Shown piece after piece: positions 1-5,444 of a DNA stretch of 20,533 bases. The notes under the pieces were generated by a model. The model did no database searches. It had not been told where the DNA came from and was given only the letters and a program-made list of their open reading frames with translations. Positions within the stretch are counted from its first letter, which is position 1. Each line of letters opens with the position of its first letter. The stretch spans positions 1 to 20,533 of the forward strand of contig CALWSX010000084.1 in NCBI GenBank assembly GCA_944384285.1, in the 5' to 3' direction. The translations under genes and the position numbers were made by a program. Source of the stretch: an uncultured Lachnospiraceae bacterium (GTDB taxonomy: Bacteria > Bacillota > Clostridia > Lachnospirales > Anaerotignaceae).

Positions 1-296
1 GAACAAGAAAAGAAGCAAGACAGATTTGCCGTCACAAACATGTATGGGTAAACGGAAAACCAGTTGATATCCCATCATATGAACTTAAAGTTGGCGACAA
101 AGTTGAAATCAGAGAAAAATACAAAGACATGCAGAGATATAAAGATATTTTGGACGCAACTTCAGGCAGAGCTGTACCAGAATGGTTAGCTGCTGACAAA
201 GAAAACTTATGCGGTACAGTTTCAACAAAACCTCAGAGAGATCAGATCGATGTTCCTGTTGAAGAAACATTAATCGTTGAGTTGTATTCAAAATAA
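1..296 (+). CDS. rpsD: 30S ribosomal protein S4 (uS4), 3' part
   Basis: The gene enters from the left edge, so its start is missing. The open frame read from base 3 begins with TRKEARQ and contains VNGKPVDIPSY, the signature of the S4 RNA-binding domain, and ends with VEETLIVELYSK, a typical S4 C-terminus. About 97 residues of the usual ~200 are present. S4 is a primary 16S rRNA binder that nucleates assembly of the 30S body. It is followed after 39 bases by rpoA and then rplQ, the usual order at the end of this ribosomal operon in Firmicutes. The partial state is due only to the window edge. Confidence 0.95.
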   Translation, partial: TRKEARQICRHKHVWVNGKPVDIPSYELKVGDKVEIREKYKDMQRYKDILDATSGRAVPEWLAADKENLCGTVSTKPQRDQIDVPVEETLIVELYSK

Positions 297-335
297 TAGG
301 TGGTTGTCAGAAATAATAAGGGAGGTTTATATTGG

Positions 336-1295
336 ATGCTTGAGTTTGAGAAACCTCGTATCGATACTGTTGAGATTTCATCAGATGGTTGCTATGGAAA
401 GTTTGTTGTAGAACCTCTTGAAAGAGGCTACGGTACAACTCTTGGCAATTCTTTAAGAAGAATACTTTTATCCTCATTACCTGGGGCTGCAGTAAGCAAT
501 GTTAAAATTGACGGTGTTGTACACGAGTTCGGTACTATTCCGGGCGTTAAAGAAGACGTTACAGAAATAATTTTAAATCTTAAAGGACTTGCAATAAAAA
601 ATACAAGTGAAAGCGATGAACAAAAGATAGCTTACATCGACATGGAAGGTGAAGGCGAAGTTACAGGAGCCGACATCAAAGCAGACAGTGACATAGAAAT
701 TTTAAATCCGGACCATCATATTGCAACATTAAGTAATGGATCTTCAAGCAAACTTTATATGGAGATTATCATTAAAAAAGGTCGTGGATATATTGGCGCT
801 GACAAGAATAAAAGAGAGGACCAGTCAATAGACCTTCTTCCTGTAGACAGTATATTTACACCTGTAAGCAGAGTTAATTTCCTTGTAGAGGACACAAGAG
901 TAGGTTCATTAACCGACTTTGATAAACTTACTTTAGAAGTTTGGACAAATGGAACATTAAAACCGGATGAAGCTTTAAGCTACGGTGCGAAAATATTAAA
1001 CGAACACTTAAATCTTTTCATTGATTTATCAGACACAGCTAAAAATGTTGATATATTAATTGAAAAAGAAGAAGGTAAAAAGGAAAAAGTTCTTGAAATG
1101 AGCATCGAGGAGCTTGACCTTTCCGTTCGTTCTTATAACTGCCTTAAACGTGCAGGAATCAACACAGTTGAAGACCTTGCAAATAAGACAGAAGAAGAAA
1201 TGATGAAAGTTCGTAATTTAGGAAGAAAATCACTTGAAGAAGTTCTTGCTAAATTGGCTGAGCTTGGTTTAGCATTAAGACCAAACGAAGATTAA
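336..1295 (+). CDS. rpoA: DNA-directed RNA polymerase subunit alpha
   Basis: The 319-residue protein has the alpha N-terminal dimerisation domain (about residues 1-230, with LERGYGTTLGNSLRRILLSS near residue 30) and the C-terminal helix-hairpin-helix domain (about 255-319, with LDLSVRSYNCLKRAG and VRNLGRKSLEEV) that contacts UP elements and activators. I chose the ATG at 336 because the protein then begins MLEFEKPRI as in the family, and GGAGG at 321-325 lies 10 bases upstream. An in-frame GTG at 300 would add 12 non-conserved residues spanning that site. Alpha nucleates assembly of core polymerase. It is probably cotranscribed with rpsD and rplQ. Confidence 0.98.
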   Translation: MLEFEKPRIDTVEISSDGCYGKFVVEPLERGYGTTLGNSLRRILLSSLPGAAVSNVKIDGVVHEFGTIPGVKEDVTEIILNLKGLAIKNTSESDEQKIAYIDMEGEGEVTGADIKADSDIEILNPDHHIATLSNGSSSKLYMEIIIKKGRGYIGADKNKREDQSIDLLPVDSIFTPVSRVNFLVEDTRVGSLTDFDKLTLEVWTNGTLKPDEALSYGAKILNEHLNLFIDLSDTAKNVDILIEKEEGKKEKVLEMSIEELDLSVRSYNCLKRAGINTVEDLANKTEEEMMKVRNLGRKSLEEVLAKLAELGLALRPNED

Positions 1296-1319
1296 GAACG
1301 TTTTAAAAAATAAATGTGT

Positions 1320-1403
1320 CTCTGTAGTAATTTATGGAGTCAGTTGTTGATATTAGTTATGTAGAATTGCGAGGCAACGTAATACCGAAGAGTTGTTGCC
1401 TCG
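1320..1403 (+). other. Stem-loops between rpoA and rplQ
   Basis: The 144-base rpoA-rplQ gap contains a perfect 9-bp stem, CGAGGCAAC (1370-1378) with GTTGCCTCG (1395-1403), around a 16-base loop. A weaker 6-bp stem with two G-U pairs lies before it (1320-1325 with 1334-1339). No T-run follows the strong stem, so it does not look like a terminator. It ends 23 bases before the rplQ ribosome binding site. It could be an RNase processing site, a stabiliser or an autoregulatory element; nothing seen decides between these. Confidence 0.5.
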
Positions 1404-1439
1404 GGTTAAGTTTTACAGTTTATTTAAGGAGGATCTGAC

Positions 1440-1982
1440 ATGACAGGATCAGGAAACAGAAAACTTGGACGTACAACACCACAGAGAAAAGCGCTCTTGA
1501 GAAATCAAGTTACAGCTCTTTTATATCATGGAAAAATCAAAACAACAGAAGCAAGAGCAAAAGAAATCAGAAGAATTGCTGAAAAAATGATCACTCTTGC
1601 AATCAGAGAAAAAGATAACTTCACAGAAGTAGAAGTTATGGCTAAAGTAGCTAAAAAAGATGCTAACGGCAAAAGAGAAAAAGAAGTAGTAAACGGCAAA
1701 AAAGTTACTGTTTATGAAGAAGTTAAGAAAACAATCAAAAAAGATAATCCTTCAAGATTAGCTGCAAGAAGAAAAATGCTTTCTTACCTTTATCCAATAA
1801 CAGAAAGACCTGCTGATGGCAAAAAATTAAGACAGAACACAAAAACTGTTGATATGCCAGCTAAACTTTTTGATGAAATCGCACCTAAATACGTTGAACG
1901 TAAAGGTGGTTACACAAGAATCATCAAATTAGGCGCTCGCCGTGGTGATGGTGCTCCAGAAGTTATCATTGAACTTGTATAA
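1440..1982 (+). CDS. rplQ: 50S ribosomal protein L17 (bL17) with internal insertion
   Basis: The ATG follows AAGGAGG (1426-1432) by 7 bases. The N-terminus (RKLGRTTPQRKALLRNQVTA, TTEARAKEIRRIAEKMITLA) and C-terminus (LFDEIAPKYVERKGGYTRI, LGARRGDGAPEVIIELV) are canonical L17, which sits near the peptide exit tunnel. At 180 residues it is longer than the usual 112-130. The extra length is a lysine/glutamate-rich block at about residues 62-105 (AKKDANGKREKEVVNGKKVT) between the N-terminal helices and the conserved NPSRLAARRKMLSYL segment. I recall longer L17 proteins in some Clostridia, so this is probably a lineage trait and not damage. Confidence 0.97.
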   Translation: MTGSGNRKLGRTTPQRKALLRNQVTALLYHGKIKTTEARAKEIRRIAEKMITLAIREKDNFTEVEVMAKVAKKDANGKREKEVVNGKKVTVYEEVKKTIKKDNPSRLAARRKMLSYLYPITERPADGKKLRQNTKTVDMPAKLFDEIAPKYVERKGGYTRIIKLGARRGDGAPEVIIELV

Positions 1983-1995
1983 TTTATAAAAAATT

Positions 1996-2030
1996 AAGCG
2001 GTACTGTAATTTACAGATACCGCTTTTTTT
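1996..2030. terminator. Terminator between rplQ and the JAMM gene
   Basis: AGCGGTA (1997-2003) pairs with TACCGCT (2018-2024), extended by CTGTA/TACAG with one bulged base, and is followed by a 7-T run. It lies 14 bases after the rplQ stop. On the minus strand the same hairpin is followed by AATTTTTT, so it may also end the convergent JAMM transcript. Confidence 0.9.
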
Positions 2031-2065
2031 GTTAGAAAAAATTAATATACTAAGAAAAACTATAA

Positions 2066-2566
2066 TTAATTTGTTTTGGTAATTTGAAGGGATTTTTTAT
2101 TCCCCAAATTTTTATAAGTTTTACAAAGAATATGTTTTCCGCTAGGATATATATAATATACTTTTTTAAAAAATTTACCATTATTCATAGTGACTAGCAT
2201 GGATAATGTTCCATTCAAGAAACAAGCCATTTCTTTGTTAGAGATTTTATCTTGTGTTGAGAATGTAGTACCACTGCAAATATGACTGTGCCATATACCT
2301 AAAACAGATGGTTTATATAAGTAGCTTTTTATAATTTCAGAAGCTAATTTACTGTGTTCTTCTCCGTCAAGTACAAAAGAAACCATTGATTTTTTGTTTA
2401 TATTTTTTGGTATAGTGACATCAATTATAAAATAAAAATTTAATATTTTATAGCCTAATAAAATTCCGCCTATTTCGTATTTATTTTGAGCTTTTATAAG
2501 ACTTTTTTTTATTTTTTGAAAAGGTGATTTTGAAAAAATGACTCTATACTTAAAAAATGAAACCAT
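2066..2566 (-). CDS. JAMM (JAB/MPN) metallopeptidase-like protein
   Basis: The 166-residue protein contains a complete JAMM zinc motif: Glu31 in YEIGGILLG, then GIWHSH with His93 and His95, then Ser103 and Asp106, matching HxHx7Sx2D exactly. JAMM enzymes are Zn-dependent isopeptidases that remove ubiquitin-like modifiers, or process sulfur-carrier proteins in bacteria; others act in phage tails or anti-phage systems. It has no NlpC/P60 domain, signal peptide or membrane segment, and is little more than the bare domain. The ATG lies one base after the stop of the zinc-ribbon gene, suggesting translational coupling. No E1, E2, ThiF/MoeB or recognisable ubiquitin-like gene is adjacent, so its substrate is unknown. 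The enzyme class is well supported; its role is not. Confidence 0.85.
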   Translation of the reverse strand: MVSFFKYRVIFSKSPFQKIKKSLIKAQNKYEIGGILLGYKILNFYFIIDVTIPKNINKKSMVSFVLDGEEHSKLASEIIKSYLYKPSVLGIWHSHICSGTTFSTQDKISNKEMACFLNGTLSMLVTMNNGKFFKKVYYIYPSGKHILCKTYKNLGNKKSLQITKTN

Positions 2567-2567
2567 A

Positions 2568-2738
2568 TTATTTATTACGTACTAAATAGGAATGTCCACA
2601 ATTTTCACATTCTTTTTCAGCAATATCACCTCTAACAAGCAATGGGCCAGGGTATTCCCAACCACATCTTGGACATGAAAAATATGAGCTGTTAAATTTT
2701 AAAGTAGGGATAAGATTTTTTTCTTTAATTTTTTTCAT
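2568..2738 (-). CDS. Small zinc-ribbon protein (56 aa)
   Basis: This 56-codon gene has GGAG (complement of 2747-2750) 8 bases before its ATG. The product begins MKKIKEKNLI and has two CxxC knuckles, SCPRCGW at 22-25 and ECENCGH at 44-47, the layout of a zinc ribbon. GCGWEYPGP-like spacing between the knuckles resembles small zinc ribbons that bind nucleic acid or a partner protein. It ends one base before the JAMM start and begins 27 bases after the acidic-protein gene, so the three are probably one operon. I do not recognise the family; a structural or adaptor role for the JAMM protein is inference. Confidence 0.8.
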   Translation of the reverse strand: MKKIKEKNLIPTLKFNSSYFSCPRCGWEYPGPLLVRGDIAEKECENCGHSYLVRNK

Positions 2739-2765
2739 ATAATATTCTCCTTTTTAATAAATTTT

Positions 2766-2990
2766 TTATCTGTGTTTTTTCCAATCTTTAAGATTACCAT
2801 CTTCATCAAAATATAAATCATAACTTACATGGCCTTTATCGTTATCTGCGTCAATGTTTATTTCGATATAATCACCATGGTCTTTTGTTGTATAATTGTC
2901 ACCAACAAATATTCCGCCATCATATCGTAATACTTCTTTAAGTGCATTTTCGATTTCATAATTTGATGGTTTAAAATAGTTTTTACCCAT
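2766..2990 (-). CDS. Small acidic hypothetical protein (74 aa)
   Basis: I place the start at the ATG at 2990 because AGGGGTG lies 6 bases upstream; an in-frame GTG at 2999 falls inside that ribosome binding site and would add three residues (77 in all). The product is soluble and acidic, predicted helix first (NYEIENALKEVLRYDGG) and beta-strand-like after (GDYIEINIDADND, VSYDLYFDEDGNL), ending DWKKHR. It lacks a C-terminal Gly-Gly, so it is not an obvious ubiquitin-like modifier. It is first in the probable operon with the zinc ribbon and JAMM genes. I recognise no family. Confidence 0.75.
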   Translation of the reverse strand: MGKNYFKPSNYEIENALKEVLRYDGGIFVGDNYTTKDHGDYIEINIDADNDKGHVSYDLYFDEDGNLKDWKKHR

Positions 2991-3054
2991 ATTATTCACC
3001 CCTTAAAATTAATTGTACATAAACATAAAATATGTCCATAAATGAGATAAAACA

Positions 3055-3063
3055 ATTATATCA
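3055..3063 (-). promoter_or_regulatory. Extended -10 promoter for the acidic-zinc ribbon-JAMM operon
   Basis: On the minus strand TGATATAAT (complement of 3055-3063) is a perfect extended -10 box. No good -35 is visible. It lies about 65 bases upstream of the acidic-protein start and downstream of the RHH terminator, so it would give the three-gene operon its own transcript. Confidence 0.55.
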
Positions 3064-3113
3064 TAGTTTAATATAAATTACCATAATAATACATATAAGT
3101 AATTTTTATCAAA

Positions 3114-3144
3114 TTAAAAAACAACTATGGATTTACCATAGCTG
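3114..3144 (-). terminator. Terminator of the RHH gene pair
   Basis: Read on the minus strand, CAGCTATGG pairs with CCATAGTTG (one G-U) across TAAAT and is followed by a 6-T run. It lies just after the second RHH stop and separates that transcript from the JAMM operon. Confidence 0.85.
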
Positions 3145-3151
3145 AATAATT

Positions 3152-3316
3152 TTATTTATCATTAATTTTTTTATTTTCGTATTTTGCAATAAAATTTTTT
3201 AAAACAAGATTAATATATTGAGAAAAAGAACGATCAGATTCTTCAGCCAATTCTTTTACTTTTTCAATAATATCCTCATCTAATGTAATACTAACACTCT
3301 TTTTTAAGGGCTTCAT
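3152..3316 (-). CDS. Ribbon-helix-helix protein, second tandem copy (54 aa)
   Basis: GAGGTGA precedes the ATG. The product has the CopG/Arc-type layout: a short basic ribbon with alternating residues (SVSITLDEDI, about 7-16), helix 1 (IIEKVKELAEESD), a turn and helix 2 (SFSQYINLVLKNFIAKY). These proteins bind DNA as dimers through the paired ribbon. It matches the upstream copy at 50 of 54 aligned residues, the differences being K6 for Q, S7 for K, E18 for K, D28 for N and loss of one Glu near the C-terminus. It starts 34 bases after the first copy's stop, so the two are probably cotranscribed. No toxin gene follows, which argues against a simple toxin-antitoxin pair. Confidence 0.88.
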   Translation of the reverse strand: MKPLKKSVSITLDEDIIEKVKELAEESDRSFSQYINLVLKNFIAKYENKKINDK

Positions 3317-3350
3317 TTAAATCACCTCGTGACAATATAGCCAGAATAAT

Positions 3351-3518
3351 TTATTTATCATTAATTTCTTTTTTGTTTTCATATTTTGCAATAAAGTTTT
3401 TTAAAACAAGATTAATATATTGAGAAAAAGAACGATTGGACTCTTCAGCCAATTCTTTTACTTTTTTAATGATATCCTCATCTAATGTAATACTTACTTT
3501 TTGTTTTAATGGTTTCAT
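3351..3518 (-). CDS. Ribbon-helix-helix protein, first tandem copy (55 aa)
   Basis: The ATG follows GAGGTGA (complement of 3524-3530) by 5 bases. The product has an RHH fold: ribbon KVSITLDEDI (7-16), helix 1 IIKKVKELAEESN, helix 2 SFSQYINLVLKNFIAKY. It is the promoter-proximal member of a tandem duplicate whose DNA remains about 90% identical by eye. It is divergent from the 81-residue gene starting at 3621, and the gap between them has nested inverted repeats suited to RHH binding. Autoregulation, and possibly heterodimers with the second copy, are inferences. Confidence 0.88.
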   Translation of the reverse strand: MKPLKQKVSITLDEDIIKKVKELAEESNRSFSQYINLVLKNFIAKYENKKEINDK

Positions 3519-3537
3519 ATAATTCACCTCATATAAA

Positions 3538-3600
3538 ATAATACTACAAAATGAAATTATGTATTGGCTAATACGACTATATAAGATAAAGTAGTATTAT
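3538..3600. promoter_or_regulatory. Mirror-symmetric divergent promoter/operator region
   Basis: ATAATACTAC (3538-3547) and GTAGTATTAT (3591-3600) are a perfect 10-bp inverted repeat. Each arm presents TATTAT, a plausible -10, to the gene it faces, 20-30 bases from that gene's start. Between the arms lies a second dyad, GTATT-GGCT-AATAC (3561-3574), almost at the centre and overlapping where both -35 elements would fall. Neither -35 matches consensus well, which fits a regulated promoter. The RHH proteins encoded on one side are the natural candidate binders. Confidence 0.55.
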
Positions 3601-3620
3601 ATTAGTTTTAAGGTGAAATA

Positions 3621-3866
3621 ATGGATTTATACAAGGAAATTATTATAAATATATTATCAAAAGAAAAAGCAGAAATAAGTTTTCCAAATATTAATATAGA
3701 TATTAATAAAATAGTATCAGATAAGTGTTATTATGCTTTAAAAAGCATAAAGGATATATTGGAAGATACAAGTTTAGATGATAAAGAATGTTTTATGAAA
3801 ATAGAAAAGATAATATGTGTTTATGAAGAAATCGGAATGGGTGTTTCTTTTAGACATGATTTTTAA
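3621..3866 (+). CDS. Small conserved-looking hypothetical protein (81 aa)
   Basis: The ATG is preceded by AAGGTGA (3609-3615). The acidic 81-residue product appears mostly helical (MDLYKEIIINILSKEKAEI; CYYALKSIKDILEDTSL; DDKECFMKIEKIICVYEEIG) and ends SFRHDF. It has no membrane segment and three dispersed cysteines without a metal-motif spacing. The helix with ECF..IE.I.CV.EE.G and terminal RHDF recall small uncharacterised clostridial proteins, but I know no function. It is divergent from the RHH pair and shares its inverted-repeat promoter region, so joint control is likely. A terminator follows 20 bases after its stop. Confidence 0.75.
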   Translation: MDLYKEIIINILSKEKAEISFPNINIDINKIVSDKCYYALKSIKDILEDTSLDDKECFMKIEKIICVYEEIGMGVSFRHDF

Positions 3867-3885
3867 TAAAATATTTTTAAATTAA

Positions 3886-3923
3886 AAAACTTCCTGTTTG
3901 TAAATTTTTAAACAGGAAGTTTT
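3886..3923. terminator. Bidirectional terminator
   Basis: AAAACTTCCTGTTT (3886-3899) pairs perfectly over 14 bp with 3910-3923, around a 10-base loop. T-rich tails occur on both strands. It serves the 81-residue gene (+) and the convergent MATE gene (-). Confidence 0.92.
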
Positions 3924-3927
3924 AATT

Positions 3928-5235
3928 TTAAGCAAGTGTTTTTTTCTGAAGGTTTTTTCTATCAAATAAAAATTTTGAAATAATAAATGTGATAAGTTCA
4001 GAAGCAGGAAAAGCAATCCAAACACCATATATTCCTAAAAATCTTGATAACACAAAAGCTAAAATTACAATAGCAACAATACCTCTTGAAACAGAAATAA
4101 ATGAACATTCTTTTGCTTCACCTATTGCTGCAAAATAACCGCTTTTGATAATATTTACAGATGCCATTATAAAACCAAGGCTATATAATCTTAAACCAAT
4201 TTCTGCATATTTTGCCATTTCCAACGAATTTTCACTGTTAAAAACAGCAACAATTTGTTTTGTAAAAATATATAATAAAATAACTATAACTAAAGAAATA
4301 AAAAGCCCTATTTTTATGGAATAGTTTTTTATTCGTATTTTTGAATTTTCGTCACCTTTTCCGGCTGATTCACTTGCCATAGGCTGTAACCCCTGTGACA
4401 CACCGTTAAAAATTGCAATCCCAACCAATGAGATATTTGCAACTACGCCGTATGCTGCAACTGCAATATTACCGATGAGGTCAAGTAATATAAAATTAAA
4501 CACCATGCTTGTTAATCCATTTGATAACTCTCCAACAAATCCAGAAATTCCTAAAGAACAAGATTGGATAAGTTTTTTAAAAGAAGGGAGTTTTTTTATA
4601 AATACAACAGAATTTTTATCTGAAAGGTAATGAATCATACATACACAAATACTTAAAATAGGGGATAACCCTGTTGCAAGAGCAGCACCAAACATTCCCA
4701 TTTTCATAGGGAACATGAAAACATAATCAAAAATAATATTAAAGATAGTACTTGATAAAGTTGCAGCCATTGCAATATTAGGTTCGCCGTCATTTCTTAC
4801 AAAAGATGTAAAAGTATAATTCACCATAAAAACAGGTGCAAACATAAGTATTGTTTTAATGTAAGTATGTCCTGTTTTAAGTATAGTTTCATCAGCTCCC
4901 ATAAGTTTTAAAACTGTGTCAGGAGCAAATATACCAAGTAATACAAAAGGTATACTTACTAAAAGAGTACAAATTATAGAATTAGAAAAATAGTCCTTAT
5001 GTTCTTTTAAGCCTATAGACTTAGTTATATTGTATTTTATAGATGAGCCTATGCCGATCATTGAACCAATGGCAAACATAAACCCATATATAGGTAAAGA
5101 TAAATTTAAAGCTGTAATACCGTTTGCTCCGGCTGCTACTGATATGAAAAATGTATCAGCCAATATATATAAAGATATTCCAAGCATTGCCAAAACATTT
5201 GGAATAATATAACGCCTCAGTTTTTTTTCTAACAT
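3928..5235 (-). CDS. MATE family multidrug/Na+-type efflux transporter
   Basis: The 435-residue polytopic membrane protein has about 12 hydrophobic segments in two similar halves. Family features include LADTFFIS and GANGITALNLSLPI near the N-terminus, FVRNDGEPNIAM at about 145-157, and GVSQGLQPMASESAGKG in the second half. Length and motifs fit the MATE superfamily, MepA/DinF-like branch, which exports drugs or metabolites using Na+ or H+ gradients. The ATG lies 5 bases after GGGAGG. It stands alone, with its own 5' leader containing an attenuator-like helix (5251-5306) and an upstream dyad (5313-5330). The substrate cannot be told from the sequence. Confidence 0.93.
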   Translation of the reverse strand: MLEKKLRRYIIPNVLAMLGISLYILADTFFISVAAGANGITALNLSLPIYGFMFAIGSMIGIGSSIKYNITKSIGLKEHKDYFSNSIICTLLVSIPFVLLGIFAPDTVLKLMGADETILKTGHTYIKTILMFAPVFMVNYTFTSFVRNDGEPNIAMAATLSSTIFNIIFDYVFMFPMKMGMFGAALATGLSPILSICVCMIHYLSDKNSVVFIKKLPSFKKLIQSCSLGISGFVGELSNGLTSMVFNFILLDLIGNIAVAAYGVVANISLVGIAIFNGVSQGLQPMASESAGKGDENSKIRIKNYSIKIGLFISLVIVILLYIFTKQIVAVFNSENSLEMAKYAEIGLRLYSLGFIMASVNIIKSGYFAAIGEAKECSFISVSRGIVAIVILAFVLSRFLGIYGVWIAFPASELITFIISKFLFDRKNLQKKTLA

Positions 5236-5250
5236 ATTTTCCTCCCAAAA

Positions 5251-5306
5251 AAATGCACCTCCATTTACGACTTCTAAGACCTAATGCCGTAAATAAAAAT
5301 GCATTT
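5251..5306 (-). promoter_or_regulatory. Attenuator-like helix in the MATE leader
   Basis: In the minus-strand RNA, AAAUGCA, UUUUU and AUUUACG run consecutively and pair with CGUAAAU, GGAGG and UGCAUUU across an 18-base loop: 19 continuous pairs, the middle block formed by U-G and U-A pairs. The helix is followed by a U-run, then GGGAGG and the MATE ATG. The plus strand would have CCTCC opposite AAAAA, so the helix is continuous only in the MATE transcript. A GGAGG sequence is buried in the helix. A second upstream copy of AAAUGCA could pair with the same 3' arm. I recognise no named riboswitch class. Confidence 0.6.
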
Positions 5307-5312
5307 GCATTT

Positions 5313-5330
5313 TACTACTCGGTAGCAGTA
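5313..5330. promoter_or_regulatory. Imperfect palindrome upstream of MATE
   Basis: On the minus strand TACTgCTaccgAGtAGTA is a dyad with TACT-N-CT-N4-AG-N-AGTA symmetry, overlapping TATACT, a candidate -10 box. Its size and position suit a TetR-type operator, but no TetR gene lies in the window. Confidence 0.35.
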
Positions 5331-5403
5331 TATTTAAAAAAGCACATACAGGTAGTCTATCATAATGAGAGAGTTTAATCAATAGTAATAGTATCATATA
5401 ATG

Positions 5404-5434
5404 AAAAAAGACAGCAGAATTACTGCTGTCTTAT
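5404..5434 (-). terminator. Terminator of fhs
   Basis: AAGACAGCAG (5408-5417) pairs over 10 bp with CTGCTGTCTT (5423-5432) around 5 bases. On the minus strand it is followed by a T-run. It lies about 12 bases after the fhs stop. Confidence 0.92.
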
Positions 5435-5444
5435 AATTTTAATA

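Noticed and set aside
300..335. Longer GTG-initiated start for rpoA
   Set aside because: The extra 12 residues cover the ribosome binding site and are not part of the conserved alpha N-terminus.
1370..1403. Terminator after rpoA
   Set aside because: No T-run follows the stem, and rplQ is expected in the same operon.
2066..2990. A Bil-type or other full ubiquitin-like conjugation operon
   Set aside because: No E1, E2 or ubiquitin-like gene with a Gly-Gly end was found next to the JAMM gene.
3152..3518. Type II toxin-antitoxin pair
   Set aside because: Both genes are RHH proteins; no ParE/RelE-, PIN- or Fic-like toxin frame is adjacent.
5251..5330. PreQ1, purine, THF or guanidine riboswitch in the MATE leader
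   Set aside because: None of the conserved sequences of those classes is visible; only the helix and U-run are supported.
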